From assembly GCA_963844805.1 (NCBI GenBank), contig CAWJPU010000001.1, positions 310,001 to 374,000 on the forward strand: 64,000 nt of DNA, written 5' to 3'. Source of the stretch: JACCZR01 sp963844805. GTDB lineage: Bacteria; Actinomycetota; Thermoleophilia; Solirubrobacterales; Thermoleophilaceae. This document shows, piece by piece, positions 41,636-51,206 of this stretch. The position numbers and the translations under genes are program-made. The notes below the pieces were generated by a model. That model worked only from the letters and a program-made list of their open reading frames with translations, made no database searches and was not told the DNA's origin. Each line of letters starts with the position of its first letter. Position 1 is the first letter of the stretch.

Positions 41636-43065
41636 ATGCCCGCCGTGAATTTCCACGCCGAGGTGGTCGAAAATGCGATTCCAGAGCGGATCGCGCTGGT
41701 CGCGCTGGGCGCCGAAGGCTCGCGTGAGGAGCTGACTTTCGGCCAGATCGCGTCCCGATCGGCGAATTTCGCGGGAAACCTGCTAACGCGCGGCGTGAGC
41801 CGGGGGGACGTGGTGATGACGGTCGTCGGCAACCGCCCGGAGTGGGTGTTGGCGACGCTGGCATGCTTTCGGATCGGGGCCGTGGCGCTGCCCTGCACGG
41901 AGCAGTTGCGCCCCGCGGACCTGCGGGCGCGCATGGATGCCGCTGGAGCCCAGGGCCGTCGTGGCCGACGAGCGCAACGCCGCGACCGTCGAGGCGGCGG
42001 GCTTCGACGGGCTGCTGCTTCGGGTACCCGACGCGAGCCTGCTGGAGGGCGAGCCGGCGCCGGCGGCCCGACTGGCGCCCGAGGACCCGGCGCTGATCGT
42101 CGTTCACCTCCGGCACCTCGGGCGTCGCCAAGCCGATCCGCCACGGCCAGCGTTACCTGGCGGGGCAGGCGACCCAGGCCGAGCACTGGTTCGGGGCCCG
42201 CGAGGGCGACCTGTGCTGGTGCACGGCGGCCAGCGGCTGGTCGAAGTCCGCCCGCAACTCGTTCATCGCCCCCTGGATCCGGGGCGCGACCGCGCTGATG
42301 CACGACGCCCGCTTCGACCCCGCCGAGCGGCTGGACGTGATCGAGCGCGAGGGCGTGGACGTGCTCTGCATGGCCCCCACCGAGTACCGGGCCATCGCCA
42401 AGCGGGCGACGCTGCGCGAGCTGCCGCTGCGCCACGCGGTCGCCGCCGGCGAGCCGCTGAACCCCGAGATCGTGGGCGAATGGCAGGACGCGGCCGGCGT
42501 GGCGGTCCACGACGGCTACGGTCAGACGGAGACCGGCGCCCTGACCGGGATGCCGATCGGGCCGCCCGTCCGCCCCGGCTCGATGGGGACGCCGCTGCCG
42601 GGCATGCGGCTGTGGGTGGACGAGGGCGAGCTGGTGGCCGACCCGGCGACCGTCCCCACCTTCTTCGTCGACGGCCCGCGCGACCGGCCCTGGCGCACCG
42701 GCGATCGCGTGAGCCAGGACGAGGACGGCTACCTGTGGTTCGAGGGCCGCACCGACGACGTGATCATCTCCGCCGGCTACCGGATCGGCCCCTTCGAGGT
42801 GGAGTCGGCCCTGTTGTCCCACCCCGCGGTCGCCGAGGCCGCGGCGGTGGCCGCGCCCGACGAGGTGCGCGGGTCGGTCGTCCGCGCTGTGGTGGTGCTG
42901 CGCGACGGCGCGCGAGCCGGAGACGCGCTGGCGGGCGAGCTCCAGGAGCACGTCAAGGAGCAGACCGCGCCCTACAAGTACCCGCGCATCGTGGAGTTCG
43001 CCGACTCGCTGCCCAAGACCGCCAGCGGCAAGATCAAGCGGGCCGAGCTACGCGGCGGTACCTGA
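41636..43065 (+). CDS. Acyl-CoA synthetase (AMP-forming), two frameshifts
   Basis: About 475 residues read through insertions near 41943 and 42108. ANL-superfamily motifs: the P-loop FTSGTSGVAKPIRHGQRYL, CWCTAASGWSKSARNSFIAP, DGYGQTETGALTG (A5), EGRTDDVIISAGYRIGPFEV (A8 hinge), and the catalytic Lys in PKTASGKIKRAELR (A10). The Trp-Ser-Lys-Ser-Ala segment resembles medium-chain acyl-CoA synthetases. It activates a carboxylate with ATP and CoA. ATG 41636 is divergent from the riboswitch-controlled hydrolases; GTG 41645 is an alternative. The 3' end overlaps the convergent DUF1579-like gene by 32 bases. Confidence 0.85.
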
Positions 43066-43462
43066 GGTCGAAGTCCCTCATCCACTCGCCGTCATCACCC
43101 GTGCGCTCCCAGGTGCCCTCGATCAGGTCGTCGGCGACGGTGGCCGTCCAGCGCTGCGAGAACGGCAGCGGCGAGAAGTCGGCGCGCGTGCGCGTCATCT
43201 CCCACCGGCCCCCGTCGAAGCTCATCGTGTACACGCGGCAGACGCCGCGCGAGTCGAAGTAGTGCTGCAGCAGGGTCCCGCGGCCCTCGTCCCATCCCAT
43301 CACCGCGAGCCCGTCGGGAGCCTCGGGCATCGGCACCTCCCAGCGCAGGGCCAGGAACTGCTTGCCGGGCAGCCACTCGAAGGTGGCGCGGCCCGGCTCC
43401 ACGCCGGGGAAGTCGGCCTCGAGCCTCCACTCGCCGACCAGGAGTTCCAGCTGCTCGACCAC
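43034..43462 (-). CDS. DUF1579/lipocalin-like small protein
   Basis: 142 residues from GTG 43462. A series of amphipathic strands reads LVGEWRLEADFPGVEPGRAT, FLALRWEVPMPEAPDG, YFDSRGVCRVYTMSFDGGRW, FSQRWTATVADDLIEGTWER. This matches the beta-barrel layout of proteins described as DUF1579 or heme/fatty-acid-binding-like barrels. No signal peptide is present, so it is cytoplasmic. Its start is only 15 bases from the divergent start of the DUF255 gene. Function unknown. Confidence 0.7.
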   Translation of the reverse strand: MVEQLELLVGEWRLEADFPGVEPGRATFEWLPGKQFLALRWEVPMPEAPDGLAVMGWDEGRGTLLQHYFDSRGVCRVYTMSFDGGRWEMTRTRADFSPLPFSQRWTATVADDLIEGTWERTGDDGEWMRDFDLRYRRVARPA

Positions 43463-43465
43463 GGG

Positions 43466-43471
43466 TAGCGT
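43466..43471 (+). promoter_or_regulatory. -10 element of the DUF255 gene
   Basis: TAGCGT lies 6 bases upstream of ATG 43478. It sits inside the 15-base gap to the divergent GTG start, so two promoters overlap here. Confidence 0.45.
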
Positions 43472-43477
43472 CGGACT

Positions 43478-45418
43478 ATGCCCAATCGCCTCGCCGGAGA
43501 GACGTCTCCCTACCTCCTCCAGCACAAGGACAACCCGGTCGACTGGCATCCCTGGGGCGAGGAGGCGCTGACCCGCGCGCGCGAGGAGGACTGCCCGATC
43601 CTGCTGTCCATCGGCTACTCGGCCTGCCACTGGTGCCACGTCATGGAGCGGGAGTCCTTCGAGGACGAGGCCACGGCGAAGCTGATGAACGAGCGCTTCG
43701 TCTGCATCAAGCTCGACCGCGAGGAGCGGCCCGACCTCGACTCGATCTACATGGAGGCCTGCCAGGCGATGACGGGCCGAGGGGGCTGGCCGCTGAACGT
43801 CTTCCTCACCCCCGAGCAGGTGCCGTTCTACGCCGGCACCTACTTCCCGCCCGAGCCGCGTCACGGCATGCCGAGCTGGCGCCAGGTTCTGGAGGCGGTC
43901 GCGGCGGCCTGGGACGAGCGCCGCGACGAGATCAGGGCGGGCGGCAGCCGGATCGCGGAGCGGCTGCGCGGCGGCGCGTTGCTGCAGCCCAGCGCCGAGG
44001 CCTTCGACGAGCGCCGCCTCGACGACGCGGTGCGCGCGCTGCGCGAGGCGCACGACCCGGTGCACGGCGGCTTCGGCGGGGCGCCCAAGTTCCCGCCCGC
44101 GTCGGCGCTCGGCTTCCTGATGGCGCGCGGCGAGGTCGAGGTGCCGCGCCACACCCTGCGCGGGATGGCGAGCGGCGGCATGTACGACCAGGTGGGCGGA
44201 GGGTTCGCCCGCTACTCGGTCGACGAGCGGTGGCTCGTCCCCCACTTCGAGAAGATGCTCTACGACAACGCGCTCCTCGCGCGCGCGTATCTGCACGGGT
44301 GGCAGGTCACGGGCGAGGCGCTGTTCCGGCGGGTGTGCGAGGAGACGCTCGAGTGGGCGCTGCGCGAGCTGCGCGGCCCGGAGGGCGGCTTCATGTCGGC
44401 GCTGGACGCCGACTCCGAGGGGGTCGAGGGCAAGTTCTACGTCTGGTCGCTCGACGAGCTCCGCGATCTGGTGGGCGACGAGGGCGCCGCGTGGTTCGGC
44501 GCCACCGAGAGCGGCAACTTCGAGGGCGCGAACATCCTCGTGCGCGGCGAGGGCGAGCCGGCGGAGCTCGACCGCTGGCGCCAGACCCTGCTCGAGGCGC
44601 GGGCCCGGCGCGTGTGGCCGGGCCTCGACGACAAGCGCCTGGCGGCCTGGAACGGGCTGATGATCTCGGCACTGGCCGAGGCCGGCGCGGTGCTCGAGCG
44701 CCCCGACTTCGTCGAGGCCGCTGCCGACTGCGCCCGCTTCGTGCTGGAGGACATGCGTCCGGACGGCCGCCTGCGGCGCACGTGGAAGGACGGTCGCGCG
44801 CGGCTCAACGCCTACCTGGAGGACCACGCCTTCCTGCTGGAGGGGCTGCTGACGCTGTACGAGGCGAGCTTCGACCCGCGCTGGTTCGCCGCCGCCCGCG
44901 AGCTGGCCGACGAGCTGATCGAGCGCTTCGCCGACCCCGACGCCGGCGGCTTCTTCGAGACCTCCTCCGACCACGAGCAGCTGGTGGCCCGACGCAAGGA
45001 CCTCGAGGACCACCCCATCCCCTCGGGCAACGCCAGCGCCGCCATGGGCCTGCTGCGGCTCGCCGCCCTCACCGGCGAATCGCCCTACGAGGACCAGGCG
45101 GTCTCGGTGCTGCGGCTGCTGCACGAGGTGGCCGTGCGCCACCCGATGGCCTTCGGCCACCTGCTCCAGGCGCTGGACTTCCACCTCTCCCCCACGCGCG
45201 AGGTCGCGCTCGTCGGCCCCGGCCGCGAGCCGCTGGAGCGCACGCTGCGCGGCCGCTTTCGCCCGCATGTGGTCGCGGCCGGAGGAGAGGCCGACGGCGT
45301 GCCCCTGCTACAGGGGCGCGAGCCCGTCGACGGGCGCGCCGCGGCGTACGTCTGCGAGAACTTCGCCTGCCGGCGCCCGGTCACCGAGCCGGGCGATCTG
45401 GAGGAGCTGCTGGCGTGA
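43478..45418 (+). CDS. Thioredoxin-domain protein of the YyaL/SSP411 (DUF255) family
   Basis: 646 residues, intact. The N-terminal thioredoxin-like domain begins MPNRLAGETSPYLLQHKDNP and includes VDWHPWGEEAL. Its redox-like motif is SACHWCHVMERESFED (CxxC). GGWPLNVFLTPEQVPFYAGT follows. The C-terminal ~450 residues are an alpha/alpha-toroid, with GGMYDQVGGGFARYSVDERW and PHFEKMLYDNALLARAYLHG similar to sugar epimerases. The family is widespread, and the biochemical role is unsettled. The leaderless start ATG 43478 is supported by TAGCGT. The strong conservation and absence of lesions make this one of the cleanest genes in the window. Confidence 0.9.
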   Translation: MPNRLAGETSPYLLQHKDNPVDWHPWGEEALTRAREEDCPILLSIGYSACHWCHVMERESFEDEATAKLMNERFVCIKLDREERPDLDSIYMEACQAMTGRGGWPLNVFLTPEQVPFYAGTYFPPEPRHGMPSWRQVLEAVAAAWDERRDEIRAGGSRIAERLRGGALLQPSAEAFDERRLDDAVRALREAHDPVHGGFGGAPKFPPASALGFLMARGEVEVPRHTLRGMASGGMYDQVGGGFARYSVDERWLVPHFEKMLYDNALLARAYLHGWQVTGEALFRRVCEETLEWALRELRGPEGGFMSALDADSEGVEGKFYVWSLDELRDLVGDEGAAWFGATESGNFEGANILVRGEGEPAELDRWRQTLLEARARRVWPGLDDKRLAAWNGLMISALAEAGAVLERPDFVEAAADCARFVLEDMRPDGRLRRTWKDGRARLNAYLEDHAFLLEGLLTLYEASFDPRWFAAARELADELIERFADPDAGGFFETSSDHEQLVARRKDLEDHPIPSGNASAAMGLLRLAALTGESPYEDQAVSVLRLLHEVAVRHPMAFGHLLQALDFHLSPTREVALVGPGREPLERTLRGRFRPHVVAAGGEADGVPLLQGREPVDGRAAAYVCENFACRRPVTEPGDLEELLA

Positions 45419-45454
45419 CCGCACCGTCGCGCGGTCGCGCCCGCTGGCCGCGCC

Positions 45455-45757
45455 CTAGGGCCGGCGGCGGACGCTCTTGGGGATCGACCTGCCAGCGGAC
45501 GCTGCCCTCTCGTCCTGCTGGACCACGCGGATGACTCCCGCGACCCGGTCGGTCACGAACGGACAGCTGGCCCGCGTCTGCGCCTTGCGCTCGATCTTGG
45601 CCGGGCACTTGACCTCGACCTTGCGGACCTTGTTCTGCTTCTTGAGGCCCTCCTCGATCTTGTCCGACAGCGCGGCGCCGTCGAGGTCTTTGTCACCGCA
45701 GCCCGCCGCCACGGCGGCCAGGACCGAGGCGCCGGCCATGAGGGCTCGCGGGCTCAC
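45455..45757 (-). CDS. DUF4333-type lipoprotein, second of a tandem pair
   Basis: 100 residues. GTG 45757 begins VSPRALMAGASVLAAVAAGC, a lipoprotein signal ending in the lipobox AAGC. The mature domain has ALSDKIEEGLKKQNKVRKVE, then KCPAKIERKAQTRASCPFV with two Cys that probably form a disulfide, and a final strand (VAGVIRVVQQDE). This helix-CP-disulfide-strand layout is that of DUF4333 proteins, exported domains of unknown function common in actinobacteria. The start overlaps the stop of the upstream paralogue (GTGA). Confidence 0.75.
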   Translation of the reverse strand: MSPRALMAGASVLAAVAAGCGDKDLDGAALSDKIEEGLKKQNKVRKVEVKCPAKIERKAQTRASCPFVTDRVAGVIRVVQQDERAASAGRSIPKSVRRRP

Positions 45758-46051
45758 TTCGAGCGCTGCGTGTACTGGTAGCGGACGTTGCCCTTGTCGT
45801 CCTGCTGGGTGATGCGCACCACGCCGCTGGTGTCCCCCACCTGTGCCGGACAGTCCAGCGACGACATCGGCCTGGACCTTGATCTCCTTGGGGCAGCGCA
45901 CGTCGGCCGTGCCCTTCAGCTCGCCCTCGAGGTCCCTCTCGATCTTGCTCTCCAGCGAGCTCCCCTCGAGCGAGCTGCTGCCGCAGCCCGCCAGCGCGGC
46001 ACCGGCCAGGAGCAGAGCCAGCGGCTTCCCGAGGCGGCGGCGCGGCGTCAC
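45754..46051 (-). CDS. DUF4333-type lipoprotein, first of a tandem pair (frameshifted)
   Basis: About 98 residues with one insertion near 45855. GTG 46051 begins the signal RRRLGKPLALLLAGAALAGC with lipobox LAGC. A Ser/Leu linker leads into ESKIERDLEGELKGTADVRC, PKEIKVQADVVA, then LDCPAQVGDTSGVVRITQQD. The two Cys and the QQDDKGNV strand match its downstream neighbour, so this is a tandem duplication of a small exported domain. A leaderless -10 (TAGAGT, minus strand, 46060-46065) sits 8 bases upstream. Confidence 0.72.
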
Positions 46052-46059
46052 GCGCGGGC

Positions 46060-46065
46060 ACTCTA
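46060..46065 (-). promoter_or_regulatory. -10 element of the DUF4333 lipoprotein pair
   Basis: TAGAGT on the minus strand lies 8 bases upstream of GTG 46051. It overlaps the last codon region of the MMPL gene, so the pair has its own promoter. Confidence 0.45.
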
Positions 46066-48585
46066 GCGACGCTCCTTGGCGAGCCTGGACGGCCACCAGA
46101 CCTTCGGTCCGAGCTGCAGGACCAGGGCCGGGACCAGCACGCTTCTGACCAGGAAGGTGTCGAGGAGCACCCCAAAAGCGACCACGAATCCGATCTCGGT
46201 GAGGAAGACCAGCGGGAGCACCGCGAGCACGGAGAAAGTGCCGGCCAGGACGATGCCCGCGCTTGTGATGACGCCGCCCGTCACGGCCAGCGCGCGCAGC
46301 ATGCCGTCCCTGGTGCCGTGCCGGATCGTCTCCTCGCGCGCCCGGGCGACCAGGAAGATGTTGTAATCGACCCCCAGGGCGACCAGGAAGATGAACGCGA
46401 ACAGGGGCAGCGACGGGTCCGAGCCGGGGAAGTCGAAGATCACGTCGTAGACGAGGTAGCCGACCCCCAGCGCGGCGCCGAAGCTGAGGATCACCGTTCC
46501 GATCAGCAACAGCGGGGCCACCACCGCGCGCAGGAGCAGCATCAGGATCAGGAACACGACGACCAGCACGATCGGCGGGATCAGGGTCGAGTCATAGCCG
46601 GCCGCGTCGCGGACGTCGAACTCCACCGCCGTCGGGCCGCCGACCAGGGTGCCCTGCGGCCGCGCCACTCGCCGCCTGCGCGGATCGGCTCGACGAGGTC
46701 GAAGGCCTCCGTGGAGTAGGGCTGGGGTACGAGCGTGGCCTGGATCAAGACGCCGTCCTCGCCCTGGGCGACGGGCGGCGACACCGCCTCAACGCCCTGC
46801 ACGCCCTCGAGCGTCCGCGTGACCTTCGCCACCTGGGACTGGTCGGGCACGATCACGTCGGTGGGCACGCTCGCCCCGGCCGGGAAGCTCTTGCTGAGGA
46901 TCTCCTGGCCCTCGACGGACTCGACCTTGGTCCGGTAGCTGTCGTTGGTGGTCAGGTCGGTGGAGAAGAAGACCAGGCCGGCGGACATGATGAGCAGCAC
47001 CGCGACCGAGCCGGCCGCCACCCGGGCGGGCCTGTGGGCCACCCGTTGCCCGACCCGGCTCCAGAAGCCGTGGGTGGTGTCGATGGGCTTCTCACGCCGG
47101 TAGCGGCGCAGCTCGTAGGGAGTGAAGACCGCGCTGTCGAGCGGCTGCATCAGCGAGGGCAGCCGCCGGCCGGTGATCCGCCGCAGCAGCGCGCTGAGCA
47201 CGAACAAGGGCAGGAAGACGAACACGATCACGCTCGCGCCGATGACGTGCGCCAGCGCCGACACGCGGCTGCCCTCGACGATCCGGCGCCGGGCCCGCTC
47301 GCTGACTTCTGCCTCGCCGGGCGCGGTCTCGGGGGTGTTCGGCACGAAGGGCCAGAACGCCCGGCGGCCGAAGATCGTCAGTAGCGCGGGGAGCAGCGTG
47401 AGCATCGAGAGCGCCGCGCAGGCCACGCCCATCGCCGCGATCGGGCCGAGCCCGGCGGTGCCGTTGACCTTGGCGAGGGTGAGGCACAGCAGCGCCGCGA
47501 TCACCGTCGCGGCCGAGGCGAACACGGCCGGGCCGGCCGACGTCATCGCGGCGCGCATCGCCGCATGGCGGTCCTCGGTGTGGTGCAGCTCCTCGCGATA
47601 GCGCGCGGCGATCAGCAACGCGTAGTCGGTGCCCGCGCCCAGCACCAGGACGGACATGATCGAGCTGGACTGGCCGTTGATCGTCACCCCCAGCTCGGAC
47701 AGCCCGTAGCCCACCGAGCGGGCCAGCATCTCGGCGAAGATCACCGCCCCCAAGGGGATGAAGAGGAAGATCGGCGAGCGGTAGATGGCGATCAGCAGGA
47801 GGATCACCAGCGTCACCGCCGCCAGCAGCAGCGTGCCGTTGATCGACTCGAAGATCTCGATCGCGTCGGCCGCGTAGCCGGCGCCGCCGGTCACCTTGAC
47901 CTGCAGCCCGCCGCCGGGATCGGAGACCGTGTCCCGCCAGAAGGAGACAGGGTCCAGGATCCTGTCGGACTCGCCGTTGCCCTTCAGGTAGGCCGTGACG
48001 ATCGCGGCCTTGTCCGTCGGGCGAGCAGATCGGGCCGACGAAGGGCCGGTAGTCGCCGGGCTGGCCCGGCACGGCGGTGGTCGGCCCGGCGCACCCCTCC
48101 CGCTGGCCCTTGGCGCCTGGCGGCGGCCCGGACTGGCCGGCGGATGCGCCGCCGCCATCGTCCGGCTGCGACGAGGCGCCCCCTCCCCCCTGGCTCGGCT
48201 CCGAGCTCCCGCCCTGGCCGCCGGCGGCGGCGGTCGGGCCGTCGGCGATGACCGCCGGGTACCGCTTCGACGTCATCCGCTGGACATCGGCGGCGATCTT
48301 CCTGCGGTCGGCGGCCGTCAGCCCCGATTCGCGGCGGTAGACGATCGCCGCCGGAGCCAGCTCGCCGCCCTGGAGGTCCTCGGCCTTCTCGAGCACCTTG
48401 GTCGACTCCGCGTCGCCGGGCAGGAACGAGGTCGACTCGTTGCTCTCGGCGTCGGTGAACTTGGTCGGGAGCTGCGCCGGGCCGACCGCGATGAAGATCC
48501 CGACGAGCCAGATCGCGAAGACGACCCACTTGGCTCGCGGGTTGGCGGCAAAGGCGAAGATCGACGAGCGGCGGCGCGGACCCAT
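46063..48585 (-). CDS. MMPL/RND-family membrane transporter (frameshifted)
   Basis: About 840 residues after correcting lesions near 48025 and 46670 (probably two insertions at the latter). Two repeats of an N-terminal helix, a large extracytoplasmic loop and five helices. Repeat 1 has SSIFAFAANPRAKWVVFAIW and the proton-relay-type GAGTDYALLIAARYREELHH. Repeat 2 has its counterpart LVALGVDYNIFLVARAREET. The first loop contains a Gly/Ser-rich insert with many Gln and Pro. Such proteins export lipids or drugs in actinobacteria. The Asp-Tyr pair in each repeat fits proton-driven transport. Cargo unknown. The lipoprotein pair downstream may be functionally linked. Confidence 0.88.
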
Positions 48586-48616
48586 GCGCGCTACGTCTAT
48601 CAGCTAGGCGCGGCGA

Positions 48617-49969
48617 TCAGAGGATCGCCAGATACCGATCCAGCTCCCACTGGGTCACCTGGACCCGGTAGTCCTCCCATTCCTTGCGCTTGATCTCCAC
48701 GAACCGGTTGAAGATGTGCTCGCCGAAGGTGCGCAGCATCAGCTCGGACTCGGCCGTCAGCTCGATCGCCTCGCCCAGCGTCTCGGGCAGCTGCTCGATG
48801 CCCAGCCGCCTGCGGTCGTCGGGCGACAGGTGGTAGAGGTTCTTTTCCATCGGCTCGGGAAGCTCGTAGCCCTTCTCGATCCCCTCGAGCCCGGACTGCA
48901 GCAGCGCCGCGAAGGTCAGGTAGGGGTTGCAGGCCGGGTCGGGACAGCGCAGCTCCATCCGCGTGGCCTGCTCCTTGCCCGGGTGGTAGAGCGGCACCCG
49001 GACCAGCGCTGAGCGGTTGCGCCGCGACCAGGAGCAGTAGACGGGCGCCTCGTAGCCGGGCACGAGGCGCTTGTACGAGTTGACCCACTGCGCGAACACC
49101 GAGCAGACCTCGCGCGCGTGCTTGAGCTGACCGGCGATGTAGGCCTTGCCCACGTCGGACAGGAAGTACTGGTCGTTGGGGTCGAAGAAGGCGTTGCGGC
49201 CCTCCTTGAACAGCGACTGGTGGGTGTGCATCCCCGACCCGTTCTCGCCGAACAGCGGCTTGGGCATGAAGGTCGCGTGCCACCCGTACTTCATGGCGTA
49301 CTCCTTCACGGTGATGCGATAGGTCATGCAGTCGTCGGCCATCTTCAGCGCGTCGGCGTAGCGCATGTCGATCTCGTGCTGGGAGGGCCCGACCTCGTGG
49401 TGGGTGTACTCCACATGGATCCCCAGCTGCTCGAGCGCCAGCACGGTCTCGCGGCGCACGTCGGACCCGGCGTCGAGGGTCGTCAGGTCGAAATAGCCCC
49501 CCTCGTCGAGGGTCTCGGGCTGGTTGCCGTTCTCGGCCTTGGAGTTGCGGAAGTAGAAGTACTCGAGCTCGGGCCCGACGTTGAAGGTGTCGAAGCCCAT
49601 CTCCTCGGCGCGCGCCAGCGCGCGCCGCAGCACGTTGCGCGGATCGCCTTCGTAGGGCTCGCGGCTCGGCGTGAGCACGTCGCAGAACATCCGGGCGACG
49701 CCCTGCTCGTCCGGCCGCCAGGGGAGCACCTTGAAGGTCGACACGTCGGGCATGGCGATCATGTCGGACTCCTCGATGGCGTTGAAGCCCGTGATCGAGG
49801 AGCCGTCGAACCCCATCCCGCCCTCGAATGCGTCGTCGAGCTCGGAGGCGTTGACCGAGAAGCTCTTGAGCTGCCCGAGGATGTCGGTGAACCACAGCCG
49901 GATGAAGCGGATGTCGCGCTCCTCGACCTCGGCCTTGACGCTCTCTGGTGTGGCGGTCTGCTCGGCCAT
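48617..49969 (-). CDS. glnA: Glutamine synthetase type I
   Basis: 450 residues, intact. It makes glutamine from glutamate, ammonia and ATP, as a dodecamer. Motifs: GGMGFDGSSITGFNAIEESD, the metal-binding region FNVGPELEYFYFR, THHEVGPSQHEIDMRYADAL, MPKPLFGENGSGMHTHQSLF (ammonia/ATP site), and YCSWSRRNRSALVRVPLYHP. Near the C-terminus, EKNLYHLSPDDRR keeps the Tyr corresponding to the adenylylation site, but the overall length matches the shorter I-alpha class, which is usually not adenylylated. The leaderless -10 TAGCTT (minus, 49977-49982) lies 7 bases upstream of ATG 49969. Confidence 0.95.
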   Translation of the reverse strand: MAEQTATPESVKAEVEERDIRFIRLWFTDILGQLKSFSVNASELDDAFEGGMGFDGSSITGFNAIEESDMIAMPDVSTFKVLPWRPDEQGVARMFCDVLTPSREPYEGDPRNVLRRALARAEEMGFDTFNVGPELEYFYFRNSKAENGNQPETLDEGGYFDLTTLDAGSDVRRETVLALEQLGIHVEYTHHEVGPSQHEIDMRYADALKMADDCMTYRITVKEYAMKYGWHATFMPKPLFGENGSGMHTHQSLFKEGRNAFFDPNDQYFLSDVGKAYIAGQLKHAREVCSVFAQWVNSYKRLVPGYEAPVYCSWSRRNRSALVRVPLYHPGKEQATRMELRCPDPACNPYLTFAALLQSGLEGIEKGYELPEPMEKNLYHLSPDDRRRLGIEQLPETLGEAIELTAESELMLRTFGEHIFNRFVEIKRKEWEDYRVQVTQWELDRYLAIL

Positions 49970-49976
49970 GGGCGTC

Positions 49977-49982
49977 AAGCTA
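49977..49982 (-). promoter_or_regulatory. -10 element of glnA (leaderless)
   Basis: TAGCTT on the minus strand is 7 bases upstream of ATG 49969, with no Shine-Dalgarno. Confidence 0.45.
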
Positions 49983-50142
49983 CACCGCTTTGGCCTGGCG
50001 CTCCTTGTCGGCTGCATGCTCGCCCCGGCAGGCCGACTGCCGGCGCCCCGGGGTGAGGCGCGGACGTTCGCCGGAGCCCTGCCGCGGGGCGTGCGCAACC
50101 CCGAAGCGAGCGGGTGCGGTCGAGCGGGCTCCGGCTAGCGGG

Positions 50143-50496
50143 CTACAGCCAGTCCTGCGCCCAGTCCTTCAGGGCGCGCACGGCGGGCTCCAGCGCCCGC
50201 CCCTTCTCGGTCAGCGCGTACTCAACGCGGGCCGGCAGCTCGGTGCTGACCCTGCGCTCGACGATGCCCTCGCTCTCGAGCTCCTTCAGCCGCTCGGAGA
50301 GCAGGCGGTCGGAGAGGTCGGGCACCAGCAGCTTCACCTCCGAGAAGCGCAGCGGCCCGTCCATCAGGACGCTGAGGATCGCTCCGGTCCAGCGCTTGCC
50401 CACCAGCTCGACGGCGTGGTGGTAGAGGGAGCAGCAGGCGGAGCGCTCCTCCGCGCTCTGGTCACCTGTGACCTCGTCCCTGACGGGGACCGGCAT
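50143..50496 (-). CDS. HxlR-family transcriptional regulator
   Basis: 117 residues. Winged-helix HxlR fold: SACCSLYHHAVELVGKRWTG contains the N-terminal Cys pair and the conserved K-R/K-W-T. AILSVLMDGPLRFSEVKLLV leads to the recognition helix region LSDRLLSERLKELESEGIVE. The wing has ELPARVEYALTEKGRAL. The adjacent Cys may sense oxidants or electrophiles, as in several HxlR proteins. It lies 32 bases downstream of an AhpD-like gene on the same strand and may control it. Confidence 0.9.
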   Translation of the reverse strand: MPVPVRDEVTGDQSAEERSACCSLYHHAVELVGKRWTGAILSVLMDGPLRFSEVKLLVPDLSDRLLSERLKELESEGIVERRVSTELPARVEYALTEKGRALEPAVRALKDWAQDWL

Positions 50497-50528
50497 GGTT
50501 CAAGACTAGCCGTGCGGCCCGGCGGTAT

Positions 50529-51092
50529 CTAGGCCGCGTTGAGGAGGCGGCCCTCCTCGCCCGAGCCGTCCTTGGGCACGTCTCCCGAGCGGGCGATCAG
50601 GTTGCTGAACTGCGCGAGGGCGACGTTGGCCACCGCTTCCAGGATCTGCTCGTCGTCCCAGCCTGCCTCGCGCGCCTCCTCGTGCAGGTGCACCGGCGGC
50701 GGGCCGTCGGCCTCGAGCAGTCCTCGCACGAAGCGCAGGAGCGCGTGCTCGGTCTCGTCACGCGAGTCGAACTCGCGCGCCAGGGCGATCTCGTCGAGGC
50801 CCAGGCCGGCCTCGCGCGCGCTGCGCTGGAGCGTGGACAGGGCGTACTCACCGCCGCCGTGCTCGGCGACCGCGAGAGCGATCCGCTGCTGGGTCGCCGA
50901 CGGGAGGCTGCCGTGGCGGAGCTCGGAGCGAAAGCGCGTGTAGGCCCGCAGCGCGGCGGGCGATCCGGCCAGCACGCCGAGGAAGTTGGAGACCTGGCCC
51001 CCGCCGGCGAGCGCGCCCTTGAGGATCGTGGCGCTGCGCTCGGGCGCGGTCAGCTCGTCGTGGACCTGGAACCTGCTCTCCTTGGTCTTCAT
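50529..51092 (-). CDS. AhpD/carboxymuconolactone decarboxylase-like protein lacking redox Cys
   Basis: 187 residues, all helical. The AhpD-like core is ALRAYTRFRSELRHGSLPSA, TQQRIALAVAEHGGGEYALS and a second helix pair with ESRDETEHALL-like acidic sequence. In active AhpD-type peroxidases the segment after the I-A-L-A helix is ExxCxxC-x-x-x-H. Here it reads EHGGGEYALSTLQ with no Cys at all, so peroxidase chemistry is unlikely. A decarboxylase-like or structural role remains possible. It is first in a probable two-gene operon with the HxlR regulator. ATG 51092. Confidence 0.75.
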   Translation of the reverse strand: MKTKESRFQVHDELTAPERSATILKGALAGGGQVSNFLGVLAGSPAALRAYTRFRSELRHGSLPSATQQRIALAVAEHGGGEYALSTLQRSAREAGLGLDEIALAREFDSRDETEHALLRFVRGLLEADGPPPVHLHEEAREAGWDDEQILEAVANVALAQFSNLIARSGDVPKDGSGEEGRLLNAA

Positions 51093-51206
51093 CGCTCTTT
51101 CGCTTCCTGGCTGTCGCTTATGGGAGGTAAGTGTAGGACGACGGCGCGCGTCGTCCAGTACCCGGTAGTACGGCCGGGAACCTCCCCTGGACGCCTAAGC
51201 GGGGTC

